Assembly (NCBI GenBank): GCA_950295325.1
Contig: OX485808.1
Span: forward strand, 4,468,501-4,532,500
DNA: 64,000 nt
Direction of reading: 5' to 3'
Source of the DNA: Polytrichum commune
Lineage: Eukaryota > Streptophyta > Polytrichopsida > Polytrichales > Polytrichaceae
Below, in pieces: positions 37,925-49,072 of this stretch. A program made the translations under genes and the position numbers. Position 1 is the first letter of the stretch; every line of letters starts with the position of its first letter. A model generated the notes under the pieces. That model saw only the letters and a program-made list of their open reading frames with translations. It was not told where the DNA came from and searched no databases.

Positions 37925-39393
37925 TTGAGAAAGAATTCTTCGCTCGAAAGGGAGAAAAACTCGGAAGAACTAGACACTCTCACAACACCTCACTCGCGAC
38001 TCCGCATCAGATCTCACCGACATGCTATAGCTTCATCAGCTCAGTTGAAAAACCCTTAGACCGAGACATACACCAAATCGAAGCAGCGAATTCCTCAGAA
38101 CCTTGATCACACTTCTTTTCTAAGCATCTACTCCACTGTGTATATATTCCCGTTACAGTTTAACTTCAAAACCCTGGAATGCAATCACCTCTTACACAAG
38201 CTTTCAACATTCCATCGCCGCCACAGGGCTCGATTAATCGGCATTAGCCACCTATAACCACAACAAAAATCCAGTTCTACCAGCAACCACTGATATCCGT
38301 AAAGCAATAACCTCGTCGGAACAATTCTCTTCCGCAATCAACCTCTACTGGCCACCACAGCGCTCAAATCTCCTCCGACAACCTAGGAGAACACACAGAA
38401 CAAACAAATGCGACAAAGCGCTCCCACTATAAGACACCGCAATTCTGCTTGAGAATGCTATCAATTCTAACGAGCCGCAAAGCTCAAGAAACCTCCAGAA
38501 ACAAACTGCGACAACAGCAGAATTGCTAGAAAAGCAGGGAAATTCTAAATCCCCCAGGCACTGCGCGACAGGGTTCCTTGTGGAGATTTGGGGCACTTGG
38601 AACACTTGGGACACCTACGACGAGGTTTGAGATACCCGGGAAAAGTACACGCTGAGCCCTAAGCCAGGGAGTAGGACGCTAGGGACGCTACTGACACGGT
38701 GGACACTTAGGGGCTGGTTGTCAGAGAGGGCCGTTGCTCCATTGGCTCTAAATTTGCCCTCCCGCCGTCTCTTGCATTTGGTTGCAAACGGACACAAGCT
38801 GCTTAGGGGGAATTGGCGGGAGATCTTTTCATGTGGATTTTGGCGCCAAGTGAACGGATGTCGTCCGGTTGGATGTTTGTCATCCGTGAACTGGTATGTC
38901 CTTGTTCATCCAACGGGTGACCTTTCCTAAGGTCTGGTCACACCAAGTGTTAACCCTTTACCCCTATTGTCCTAATTATCCTATTCATGTTCAAATATCC
39001 GTAGGGTTTTATGTATTTTTAAGATCAGCTATAAAGTGAGATTTTCAAGCTTAGATTTACAGAAAAAAAAATCGTTGGCACAAAGTTGAAGATCACATTC
39101 GTACAGTTGGACATTCTTGATATATTCGTCTTACGAAGACTTATGACATATGTATATAGACTACAAATAGAATTATTGTGTTGTATAATGTTTTTAATAA
39201 AATTAAACACTTGTTGTTTATTTCATAAGAAAGTATTTTTTAGTTCTATACTTTCTTTCTTTTACACTTGCATATTCAGTCATTGGGAGTCATGTTGATG
39301 ATACACATACCAAAATTGAAACGAGCCACTGGAGCGAAAGGCATGTGTTGGTGGGAGGGGAAGGCTCACATGTTCTACCTAATTTTTAACAAA
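37925..39393. other. 5' flank of MSH6 and spacer
   Basis: This contains the presumed promoter and leader of MSH6. Short open frames on both strands have no recognisable similarity. No clear TATA box can be assigned. Confidence 0.45.
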
Positions 39394-39527
39394 CATAACA
39401 TTATTGAAATCCATAGCAATGTTTTGTGGGACTAACAGTATTTCACGGAATGTGAGGAATATTCGAGGATATTATGTGGAATAATATCAGTCCCACATGA
39501 CATTGTTATGGATTTGAATAATGTTAC
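39394..39527. mobile_element. Small foldback MITE
   Basis: A 134-bp palindromic element with arms of ~45-50 bases. The left arm reads TAACATTATTGAAATCCATA; the right arm is its inverse with a few mismatches, and the two are separated by a short loop. It is non-coding. No target duplication was identified. Confidence 0.7.
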
Positions 39528-40870
39528 GAAATGAATTGCAACAAAAGAAAGATAATTATAATCTATATACTCATTGTAGGTTAAACTCATTTAATATAGT
39601 TATAATTGAAACAAAGGCCATCCACAACACACATGACTTACTTAGTGTCAGTCACCACAAAATCAACAAATTCTCCAATAAAAACCAGTTTTTCTCCCCA
39701 CATCCACCCTAGGTCACACAATTGCATGATTTCTATCCCTCTCAAGGCCGACCCAATTGCTCCAAGCATGTGTATAAACATAGTTTACAATTCATTCCCA
39801 TATGCAAACAACACTCAAAAACATGAATCCATGCATGAAACTTATAGCTAAAAAGAATGTCGAAGAGCTCAGAACCCAAAGTAGCTCATCAAAATTGGGC
39901 TTGAGAATCAATGTTGGTGAATTGACGGTTTGGCAAATTCGATGGTGGAGGAGGAGGAAAAGGTGACGTGGTCACGCTACTAGGTTTTATTCCTAGTGAG
40001 CTTAAGTTGCATCCAAATGAACAAAATTGCATTAGAAGTAATGATAGTTATAAATACATATAAATGGAAAGTAAGAAGAAACAAACTATTGAATGTAGCA
40101 TATATCCACAATGTTATTGGTGTTTCCTCCTTCTAAGTATCCATTACAATGGATCTAAAGAAGGACGTCCAACTAAAATATTATTTTTAAACATGGTGTA
40201 CTTTTGGTTTTTTTTTTAAAAAAAATCCGTACGATTCGTAAGGTAATGTTGGCTTGTGGTATAAGCTACATCTAGTTTGAAGTTGGTTTCAAATGGGGCA
40301 TATTTGAGCACATCTTTGTGCATGCTTGTAGGTGGAGATCGGACGTGATGCATATGGATTGTCCAACACAAACCTTGCATACGATCCTATAAGACCGTAG
40401 AGAAGGATTGTTAAAATATGAAATACGAAATGAGAGGAGTTAAATCGTTGATTATTGAAAATATGTAAAATTATGAACCTTGTTAACAGAATAGCATGAA
40501 GAGAGAATTGCAAAATATGAGACATGAACTGAGTGAATTCAAAACAATCATTATTAAGAATATGTGAATATATAATGCAACAACCATATGCAACATGGAC
40601 ATGGTTTATTGAAGTGAGAAGTTGGAAACTGACACATTGGTAATTATGGATGAGCTTGGCTAGAGGGGATATCCATGAACAACCAATTAAAGAACTAGAA
40701 AACCTTAAAATACCTAAAAGAGAAATCAAAACACTTATGAAACGATTACACCAAATTGCCATTAAATACCTCACATACTTGATATTAAACAAAAGAAAAC
40801 TAGACAACAAACAACCCCCCGTTGACCCCCCCCCCCTTGAGACTAGGGACTGAACCGTTGAGTAAACTAA

Positions 40871-41287
40871 GAGCGTCCCCAGTAGCCTCGCCATAGGGCA
40901 TGCCAACGCCAAAAATGGGGCATCCCGGGTTCTTAGGTGGCGGTACCGGCATAAATTGAGCCCCACCAATGTCCGGTCCGGCATAATTTAGAAGCGGCCC
41001 GGGTATAGTAAAGGCCTTCCAACGCCATAAATGGTTCATATGGCGAACCTCCTCCGGCCCGCCAAGAGATTACTTTAATATCAGATACTCCGATATCCTA
41101 CTTTATCCCATGTCAGATAATAGGTGTCGTTGTCTTATTGATTGCTTCCTAATTATACCGGGGGTATGCCTAGGCTTTGGTGGGCTCTGACTCAAGATGA
41201 GCTGCCCCGCCCAAGATGGAGGGCTCCTAAACACCATATAATATATTATTTTTGGCGGGTTGCTTACTATCTCTCCTGGGGATGCTC
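40871..41287. mobile_element. Tourist-like (PIF/Harbinger) MITE
   Basis: This 417-bp element has terminal inverted repeats GAGC(G/A)TCCCCAG(T/G)AG and a 3-bp TAA direct repeat on both sides (40868-40870 and 41288-41290). A TWA-type trinucleotide target duplication is typical of PIF/Harbinger. It is more GC-rich than its surroundings and non-coding. Confidence 0.75.
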
Positions 41288-41427
41288 TAAAGGAGCCCAC
41301 CTCCCGAGAGGGAGGAAGCACCCTGTACGGTGACGCTTGGTCAATTTTGATCACAATAGAGAGGAACGGGCTCCCATTCACGTCAGGGTAAAAGAAACCC
41401 AAACGTTGTTTTTATTTTATTTTATTA

Positions 41428-41886
41428 TGGATGAGCTTGGCCAGGTGCGGTGCTTGAGGAAGCGGTTGTGGTATTTGTGAATTGTGGCATGGAAGCAAGA
41501 GGAGGTGCAAAAACTTGGTTAGGAACTTGGTTGTTGTGATCAAGGAGTTCCCAGAGGTTGGAGTCCGGGCCCATCACTACTATCCAACCATGGTGAGGAT
41601 GGCCAAGTATCAAGCACACAACGTAGCATTGATGTATACTTTGAGGGAAATGGTGTTTAAAAGGCATACATTTCAACTTGAATACACATATGAGGGATAC
41701 TATTACAAAACAACTTTTCCTATGGTCCTTGCATATGCTATGACATGGCACAATTGCCAAGATGCCACAACAAGCAATAATGTGATGGTGGACATTCGAG
41801 ATGCATTTGCTCATGGTTTGGTGTATGTCATCCTCTATTGGGTTACGAATCGTTCCGATTTAAATATCAATGGGAAGCTTCCATAG
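41428..41886 (+). pseudogene. Broken Pif1-type helicase fragment (Helitron-like)
   Basis: The open frame ending at 41886 resembles the C-terminal end of Pif1/RecD-type helicases, as in plant Helitron Rep-helicases. FPMVLAYAMTWHNCQD corresponds to the usual FPL-LAYAMTIHKSQG motif, and VDIRDAFAHGLVYVILYWVT to the VD-R-AFA-G-YVALSRVT motif. The key lysine, the QG pair and the arginine of SRVT are all replaced, so it cannot be an active ATPase. Upstream helicase motifs are missing. The segment ends a few dozen bases before the pogo-like MITE. The motif ATGGATGAGCTTGGC at 41428 is also found near 40644. Confidence 0.5.
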
Positions 41887-41932
41887 ATTTATTCCGTGTT
41901 GTCTTCAAGACACATGTCAACTGTGTCAGTTA

Positions 41933-42420
41933 CAGTCCACCCTCTATAAATGTTAGGCTTTGGAGTAAAAATTTCCTAACATTTATAGTGAGTTAACATT
42001 GTAACAGTTATAAAGGGAGTTTTTTGAATGCTTAACAAATATAAATTCATTACAATTATGGAGGGAGAGTTTTGCAAAATTATCATATATAAAATATGTG
42101 TATCAAATCAATCTTTTATTTTTATGAAACAAAATAAGAATCAATATAGTCTAGATGAATAATTTGATCACAAAAGTCAAATTTGATGGCTTTTGCCACT
42201 TTGAAAGGTTGTGAGTCAATGTAATGGATGTCATCACACAGTATTGGATGTATTTCGTAGGTTAACATTTATAAGTGGCAAATTAACAAAGAGGGGAGTA
42301 AATTATTGTTAACATTTAACATAGTTAACATTCTAGTTAGCAATATGAGGGGAGTACGATTTTGTTAACAAATATAATAAGTTAATGTTTATAAGTGTAA
42401 CATTTATCGAGGGTGGACTG
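41933..42420. mobile_element. pogo/Tc1-mariner-type MITE (CAGTCCACCCTC ends)
   Basis: This 488-bp element has 23-bp terminal inverted repeats, CAGTCCACCCTC(T/G)ATAAATG, with a single mismatch. TA dinucleotides flank both ends (41931-41932 and 42421-42422). CAGT-starting ends resemble the pogo-like Emigrant/Lemi families. The interior has many GTTAACATT subrepeats and no coding capacity. Confidence 0.85.
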
Positions 42421-42538
42421 TAGTTTACAAGCACCGCATTTGTTCATTTGTGACAATAAATTATAATATGATAGGCACCATCACTTAATCAAGCGGTGAA
42501 ACAAGAAACGAGGAGGATTCACTCGTTTTATAACTTAG

Positions 42539-42790
42539 GTCCGCTTCACACTACAATGGAGAAGTGCACCGGTCGGTCAAGAACTTTCGCCCAAGACATG
42601 GTTGTTTGAGGCAAGGGATGGTATGCCGGAGAAGATGAAAAGACAATAAAATAATGCCTTTAAGAAGTCTTGACCGGCCGTAGTGTAACCACCTAGAGGA
42701 GAAGTGTATTGGACAACTTCACCAAGAGGACAAGTCCACCGGACTACTTCACAAAACGGTCAAAGCCGGCCATAGTAGAAACCTTACCCC
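42539..42790. repeat. Inverted-repeat cluster with CACTACAATGGAGAAGT arms
   Basis: A left arm (GGTCCGCTTCACACTACAAT) is matched in inverse near 42680-42700, where GACCGGCCGTAGTGTAA occurs. It is matched better near 44437-44463, where the inverse reads CGCTTACACTACAGTGGAG. This may be one end of a ~1.9-kb element spanning to 44463, or a local foldback. Confidence 0.4.
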
Positions 42791-42966
42791 CTAAATGACC
42801 ATTGTATTGATATTTATAAATATATATATATTGATAAATAAAAAATATGTATATGACAATGTTTTAGAACTTCTTTCATGATAATAATTTATTTGAAAAT
42901 GTTCCACCTCTATAATACATCCAAATTAAGGTAAATAAGTAGGTAACATTATCTTGTTAATAGTAT

Positions 42967-43727
42967 AGTCCAACCTCATTAATACGATACTCGTTTATAT
43001 GACACCCTCAATATTACGACACATTTTTACGAGACCAAACTTTTTGGTTCAAAACTCCCTCTTTTATACGACCACAACACTCAATAATGCAACATATAGA
43101 ATCTCCGTTTTGTCATATTAAAGAGGTAGTTAATGCTAGAATTCCTTTCATCTATATAATGTACATCTAAAATACATCCATCTTCACTTGGGAACTATTT
43201 GGGAACTTCACTTATTGTTGGGAACTTAATGGTAATTAGGGTTACTAATGTAGAATGGACATGGTTAGGGTGAGAGTGGCCTCCCACCTAGTATGTTGCC
43301 TTGTACACGGGTGATATAGTATCACCAGTATCTTGATGCTAAACGTCATGCATCCTTGTTGTCTAGTTTCTTATTAGAGAACTCTTCATATTTTGGTGTT
43401 AATGAAATTATTAGTTTCCAAAAATTAGATGGGAATTTAGATAAGATGACAGTTGCTAACTTGGGTAGGCAACACCAAAGATCTTTGGACTCTTATTTTA
43501 AGAGTTCATGAGAATATTTGTAATTTTTTGGAGTTGTAAGTTATTAGTTCATACCATCTATATTGCTTAAACTTGTTGTATATGTTTTTAAGCTCATATT
43601 ACTTATGTTTTCATATTCCCTCAATAGTATGACAACTTTATGTCATTTGTCATAGTAATGAGAAGACGACACCTCGACAATACGACTTTTTTATATTTCC
43701 CAAAAATGTCATACTAAAGAGGGAGAA
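42967..43727. mobile_element. Decayed pogo-like MITE (CCTC-ATTAATACGA subterminal repeats)
   Basis: The ends show an imperfect inverted repeat: left AGTCCAACCTCATTAATACG, right (inverse) of the form GTTCTCCCTCTTTAGTATG. Several inner copies of CCTCAATA(T/A)TACGAC occur near both ends. This layout resembles Emigrant/pogo-like elements. TA flanks are plausible but the exact ends are uncertain. It is non-coding. Confidence 0.55.
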
Positions 43728-44197
43728 CAATAGTGCAAAGATTTCTCTCGGGGCGATCACACCCCCTTACGTTTCATAACCACATGCGATAAAAGTTTGC
43801 TACCCTATATTATATGCCATATATATTTTGAAAATTATGATATATTTTCTAAATATGCATAACCATTGATAATATATTATTAATATATTTTTTGAAATTT
43901 GTGAGCATCTTAATTTTTTTAGTAATTTTTTTTAGTTCAATTTTGCATCGTTCTAGTTAGATACGGTATGTTTTATATAACTTATAGAAAAGAACTCATA
44001 AATTTGGTTTTTTTTTTACTATGTAATAGATACCGTGTATATCTACTCATGAATAACAATTGATAAAATTTTGACCCATTTTGGTGATGCTTTATGTAGA
44101 AAGTAGATTTTATTTATCGCACGTGGTGTTCAACTTGACAATGGAATGCACCCCCCGAGATATTTCTTTAAGGAAGAAATATTTTATTGAAGTTGGA

Positions 44198-44265
44198 GTT
44201 CTCCGGAGGCCAAGTTTCTTGTATGAGGCTTTGAGGTTGCCCAAGAAACTTGACTCCCGGAGAAC
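44198..44265. repeat. Hairpin-forming inverted repeat
   Basis: Two 24-bp arms (44198-44221 and 44242-44265) match at 22 positions around a 20-bp loop. The left arm begins GTTCTCCGGAGGCC. Confidence 0.75.
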
Positions 44266-44725
44266 TTCCCTTGGAAAAAGTGTGGCCACGTTGCCAACCA
44301 TGTCATCATTTCAGCCATGTACAAAGTTCTCCACCAAAGGACTCTTGGCTGTAGTGTAATAAACCACCACCGGACAAGAGTGTCACTCTCGGCCAATCAA
44401 ATTTCAGAATTCCCCATGAATTCTTGACTGGAGGACTTCTCCACTGTAGTGTAAGCGTCCCTTAATCCCACGTCATTAGCTTCCTCGAACTCGTCTATTG
44501 TGGACTTGAGGTGAACCTTCTCTATGACTTGGTTTCCCATTATTTGTTATGTCGACTCTTCTCATTTCCAAATTTGAAGACACCGTGGATTATAATTGCT
44601 TATCTCTTTGGTGTTTCTTAGCCTCTCGAGACATTAGGATGTTTCACGTTTTGTTGACTTTGGACATTCGCTTGCCTATCTTTCTCACATCATACGGTGA
44701 GAGATTCAGCTTAGGTGCTATGAAT

Positions 44726-45377
44726 CCTAGGCGGACATTAAATCCCCCCCTACAAGCTTTTTGGGGAGGTAGATACGGGCAGGGGCAGCCCCCCAAAAAG
44801 AAATTGAGATTTTCTGGATCCGCCCAAATTTTTTTGCCCCCCCAGTTGACTTTGAAAAAATCATCGTCCTTGCATTCTCAAAGGTCACTTATCCATAATC
44901 CCATACTGAGTGCACTTCAACTTCAAGGTCTAAAATTATATATATATATATATATATATAACACTAATTTTAGTTCCATTTTAGAATGACAATGACCCTT
45001 TCAATGGTAAGTCACAAAAGTTTAACCTCACTACTAATGACCATTTTGTATTATTTTTGACTTCCAAGTCAATTACATGCTTTATTGACGGTTGCACTTC
45101 CAAAATGAAATCCCAGTCAATTGCTTGTTTACTCAATGGAATTGAACATATATATTGGAGTTTGGACTTTAAAGGCGAAGTTCACTCACTACGGGATTTG
45201 TGGATAAGTGACCTTCAAGGATGCAAGGGCAATGGTTTTTCAAAGTCGAGCAGGGTGGGCATAAGTTTTCGGTTGGGTCCTGAAAATCTTGATTTCTTTG
45301 TTGGGGGGGGGGGGGAGGCTGCCCCTACCCATATCTACCTCCCCCGAAAAGCTTGTAGGGGGAGGTTTAACGTCTGC
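44726..45377. mobile_element. Long-TIR foldback element, possibly Mutator-like
   Basis: The outer ~190 bases on each side are inverted copies. Near the ends both read CCCCC-TACAAGCTTTT followed by GGGGAGGTAGATA-GGG-AGGGGCAGCC; further in, both carry CTTGCAT and AAGGTCACTTATCCA. The interior includes a TA microsatellite (about 44937-44960). No clear target duplication is seen and there is no coding capacity. Long TIRs suggest a MULE or foldback element. Confidence 0.7.
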
Positions 45378-45949
45378 ATGAATCCCATACCGATTGTTTT
45401 ATTATAGAAAGAGAAGTTTCAGCAAGTCCATGCATGATCTCCTCATGCCCCGATCACACTAGACTTCCCGTCCGGTTCCAACCATGAAATTGTTGGGGAT
45501 TATGTTAAAAAATAGATGTTGACACACCACTTTTCACACTATTACAACTGAAGATGCCAACAGATGGTGCCATAACTAACCGGTGTGATCAACCCCTCAT
45601 AGTACGGACTTTGTATGCAAATTGTCAGCAATGGAAGGTGGTTCTTGATGAGAAAGAGCAAATGCACAAACGTTGTGTTGCATTATTTGGTTTGCGAAAC
45701 AATTGTGGTAGTGATGTTGCCATTGTCATAGTAGTTGCCATGAAATGTGAGAATGCTCTTCTGAAGGATGAGGTATGTGTTATTGATATTCTCCTTGTCC
45801 TTTACATCAAACTATAGCCGAGAAGAAATACACGAAGCTTGTATGAACTATCCCTATGAACCAATTCCGAAAATATATCGGCATGCAAAATGTTGAAGGA
45901 TGCCTTTATAAGCATATGTGTTGGGCTAACTACAAGACAAAACTTCAAT

Positions 45950-46000
45950 GGAGACACTACACTAAATATGATATTTAGTGTCACATTATTTGTCATTTCT
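45950..46000. repeat. Isolated end of the ACACTAAATA family
   Basis: A single complete terminus (ACACTAAATATGATATTTAG) is present without the rest of the element, just left of the hAT-related element at 46037. Confidence 0.55.
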
Positions 46001-46036
46001 TGTAGTTTTTTTGGAGGATTATAGATTTACAGTCCC

Positions 46037-47511
46037 TAGGTAGGTTACTTGGTGCATTTAAAAAATGATGTGTGGCCTAATATAGGGGGGATTGAATTTG
46101 TTTGACATGAATTTTATAAAAGACTTCCACATAATTTAGGGACTGTAAAAATTGTATAATTCCATTACAAGTAAGGCAGATAAAATTTAAATGTGTACCA
46201 TTCAAAAGTTTCTATTAATATTAAAGGGTTTTGAGAAAAGGACCTTAGGATTTGTATCGAGTAGGCTTAGATTTGCATGCATGCTTCACAATATTTGAAT
46301 GAAAATTGTAACATCATATGCCCAAAAAGGGTGGAAATGGAATGATTCAAAGAAGTTGTCAAAGTTTGTCACTGAACGCAATATACAGGTTGACAATGCA
46401 TTGTGGCTTAGGGCTAGACTGCCATGAGTGGGTGTTGTGTTTGCGAACACGCATTCACTATTGTTGTGTTTCCACATTGAGCCTTCTTTTGTGATGCATA
46501 ATTGTAATGTGATATTGAACCCTAAAATTTGTGGACTTGTAAGTACTCCCTCCGTTTCATATCAAAAGTTACGTTTGGACATAATTTGCGTTACGAAACA
46601 AAAGATATGTTTGGTGAAATTTCTTTCAAACTTCGTCAAACGAATTGGAATGTTGCTATAAACAATGTAAATGTTGTTGCTGATGAACTACCAAGTCAAT
46701 CAACTAACAATTTACACTTATTTAACAATTGATATTTGAACTTAACCTAAACCCAAACATCAACATGATTTTATGTGTATCATTCGTCAATGGTGATGAA
46801 CGGACATCACCATGCCGTTTCTTCTCAAAAACCCTAACCCTAAACACAAACCTTAAGGAGCACGAGTCTCAACCTCACTACTCATTAGCAAATGAGCTTC
46901 GGTGCCATCCGCCCAAAATGACGGGCTTCCAATGAAACTGGCGTTAAAAAAAATTGATTTTTTTTTGACACCCCTAGCTCACCGGAAAGTGCTTAGTGAG
47001 AGCTATACAACGCACACAATTTCGTGCTAAAAATGCGAGAAATGACCTTAATCCCACATATTTAGTGAAACGTAACTTTTGATGTGAAACGGAGGGAGTA
47101 GTTTTTAAGTTGTGCTTAATTTTCTTGTTGCATTTTCCACTCATGTAATACTCTTGGAATGGTTTGCTTTGTGTTGTTGTAGTTGTATGTTGTGTCTCTA
47201 TGAAATGTTGCATTTGTGTGGTTTTGCAATGGCATGTATGAATCATGTCTTTTTGTTGCCATGCTTTTTGCACCACTTTTCCAATGTGCCCACTTTTGAG
47301 TTATTATTAATTATTTATAAGGAATATAGACTACCCAAAAGTGCAATAACATTGGAGTATAAAGAATGATATAGTGGAATAAATAAGGTCACTTTAGAGA
47401 ATTAAGTAATTACAACGAGCCGTTAAATCATGCCATGGAGGTAAATAGCCCTCACACAAATAGCCCTCAACCGTACGTGGTACAAAATAATCCTATAGAG
47501 TGACCTACCTA
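46037..47511. mobile_element. hAT-related element interrupted by a Stowaway MITE
   Basis: The outer sequences match the hAT MITE at 16149-16681. The left end TAGGTAGGTTACTTGGTGCA corresponds to its right end inverted, and the right end (inverse TAGGTAGGTCACTCTATAGG) to its left end. The internal block near 46150-46200, with CCATTACAAGTAAG, is also shared. Without the 553-bp nested insertion it would be about 920 bp. No exact target duplication was found. It is non-coding. Confidence 0.65.
46546..47098. mobile_element. Stowaway (Tc1/mariner) MITE
   Basis: This 553-bp element has 31-bp terminal inverted repeats that start CTCCCTCCGTTTCA and differ at one position. TA flanks both ends (46544-46545 and 47099-47100). 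The CTCCCTCCGT terminus with a TA target is diagnostic of Stowaway. It is nested inside the hAT-related element, so it is the younger insertion. No transposase frame is seen. Confidence 0.92.
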
Positions 47512-47719
47512 ATTACAATTGCAATTACTATCACTTAGCAAGTGTTTTTTCTTCCAATATTCAATCATCCATGACACTATTTCATCACAATTTGCTAACA
47601 TGAGAAGGTAGGGTTTTGGCCAATGGATGAACGCATCCATCATCCAAGACAATATTTGTTCACTTATTCATGAGAGGATTCATCCAAAAATTAAGCATAG
47701 TGACATTAAATACCATATG

Positions 47720-47747
47720 ACACCAAATATCATATCTAGTGTAGTAG
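47720..47747. repeat. Isolated inverted end of the ACACTAAATA family
   Basis: Only one terminus, in inverse orientation (GACACCAAATATCATATCTA), is recognisable here. It lies left of the tandem copies at 47.8-48.5 kb. Confidence 0.45.
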
Positions 47748-47858
47748 ATATGTCGTGGCAGTTGCGCTCATGTCATTCTAATCACTTTGTGTCGAATCGT
47801 CGTGTTGTGAAACTACCACATTTCTAGTAGTGTAGGGGCCCGATTTGAAGTGGATAAT

Positions 47859-48081
47859 TACACTAAATATGATATTTAGTGTCACTTATTATTTGGAATT
47901 ACGCAACTCTATAATTATTTATTGTAAATCTTAATTTTTACCAACAATGGTCAAATTAGTTGTTTGGATATTAAAGAACATTAACATCTTTACTTTGGTA
48001 AAGAATTACATTAATAATAAAAAGAAGAATATTGTGTAACTTTGAATAGTGAGTGACACTAAATACTATTATTTAGTGTAA
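47859..48081. mobile_element. Short TIR element (ACACTAAATA family), best-preserved copy
   Basis: This ~223-bp copy has both termini clear: left ACACTAAATATGATATTTAG, right with the inverse ending ATTTAGTGTAAT. The interior is AT-rich and non-coding. Each end is self-complementary, so single termini can form hairpins. Confidence 0.7.
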
Positions 48082-48245
48082 TCATGAAAAAAAATAGAAT
48101 AAAAAATTGCTTGCCACATACCCCCCCTTGGCATGGGAATTGACCTAGTTGGACTTGTGTCATTATGGTCACTTTGTGTCGAATCGTCGTGTCATGAAAA
48201 TACCACATTTCTAGTAGTGCAGGGGGCTGATATGAAGTGGATAAC

Positions 48246-48474
48246 TACACTAAATATAATATTTAGAGTCACTTACTATTTGGAATTACGCAATGCTATA
48301 ATTGTTTATTATACATCTCATTTTTTTTTTACCAACAAAGGTCAAATTGGTTGTTTGGACATCATAGAACATTAACAACTTTACTTTGGCAAAGAGTTAC
48401 ATTAATAATAAAAATACATAAGATTGTGTAACTCTGAATAGTAAGTGCCACTTAATACCATGATTTAGTGTAAT
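48246..48474. mobile_element. Short TIR element (ACACTAAATA family), tandem partner
   Basis: This is the copy in the second 387-bp unit, with a slightly changed left end (ATATAATATTTAGAGT). It is non-coding. Confidence 0.65.
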
Positions 48475-48846
48475 TAGGAAAAACAAAATAATTTTTTTGC
48501 TTGCCACGTACCCCCTTGGCATGGGAGTTGACTAATTATAGGCCGCCCACACATATTGGTGGTGGGCAACAATGAACTGGTTGATTTTGAGAAATAACCC
48601 AGTTGAAGTTCCAAATTGAGACTTCATAAGAATTTGGTACCTAAAGTTACAAAGACGAACTGGTGAGTTTGAGAAATAACCCGGTTGAAGAAGACCTCAC
48701 AAAATTTATCAAGCGTTCTAAAGGAATATAGAGAATATACCTCAAATTAGTAAAGAAAAAACCAAAAGTTCACGCAACATGTAACCGATCGGACTTGGAA
48801 AGAATAGAATTTTAACCGATCATGCCGAAGAAACCTCCATGGACAA

Positions 48847-49072
48847 TTAGTCAAATATGATATTTGGTGTGACTTACTATTTGGACTTACATAGTGCTAT
48901 ATCCCTTTACTAACGAAATACATTTTTACCAAGTAAAGTTGTCAATGTTTTATAATGTCCAAACTATCAATTTAACATTTGTTAGTAAATATATGAGATG
49001 AGCAGTAAATAGATATAGCATTGCGTAATTCCACATAGTACGCTTTGCCTAAACATCATATTCACTGTAATT
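48847..49072. mobile_element. Short TIR element (ACACTAAATA family), inverted copy
   Basis: The core runs in the opposite direction (ATGTCCAAAC-type block near 48955), and decayed termini are recognisable on both sides. Confidence 0.6.

Larger units (their letters stand above)
47765..48540. repeat. 387-bp tandem duplication containing TIR elements
   Basis: Two head-to-tail units with a period of about 387 bases each contain GTGTCGAATCGTCGTG, TACCACATTTCTAGTAGTG, one ACACTAAATA-type element and a CTTGCCAC-TACCCCC block followed by TTGGCATGGGA. The unit was therefore duplicated with the element already in place. Confidence 0.75.

Noticed and set aside
38345-38930. Small frames upstream of MSH6 as a divergent gene
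   Set aside because: None has family similarity or a consistent exon model. The region is more likely the MSH6 leader and promoter.
45554-45817. 87-codon + strand frame as a small gene
   Set aside because: No recognisable domain, surrounded by transposon ends. Length alone is not evidence in AT-rich DNA.
46800-46860. Telomere-like repeats (AACCCTAACCCTAAAC)
   Set aside because: There are only about two units inside the Stowaway interior, too few for an interstitial telomere.
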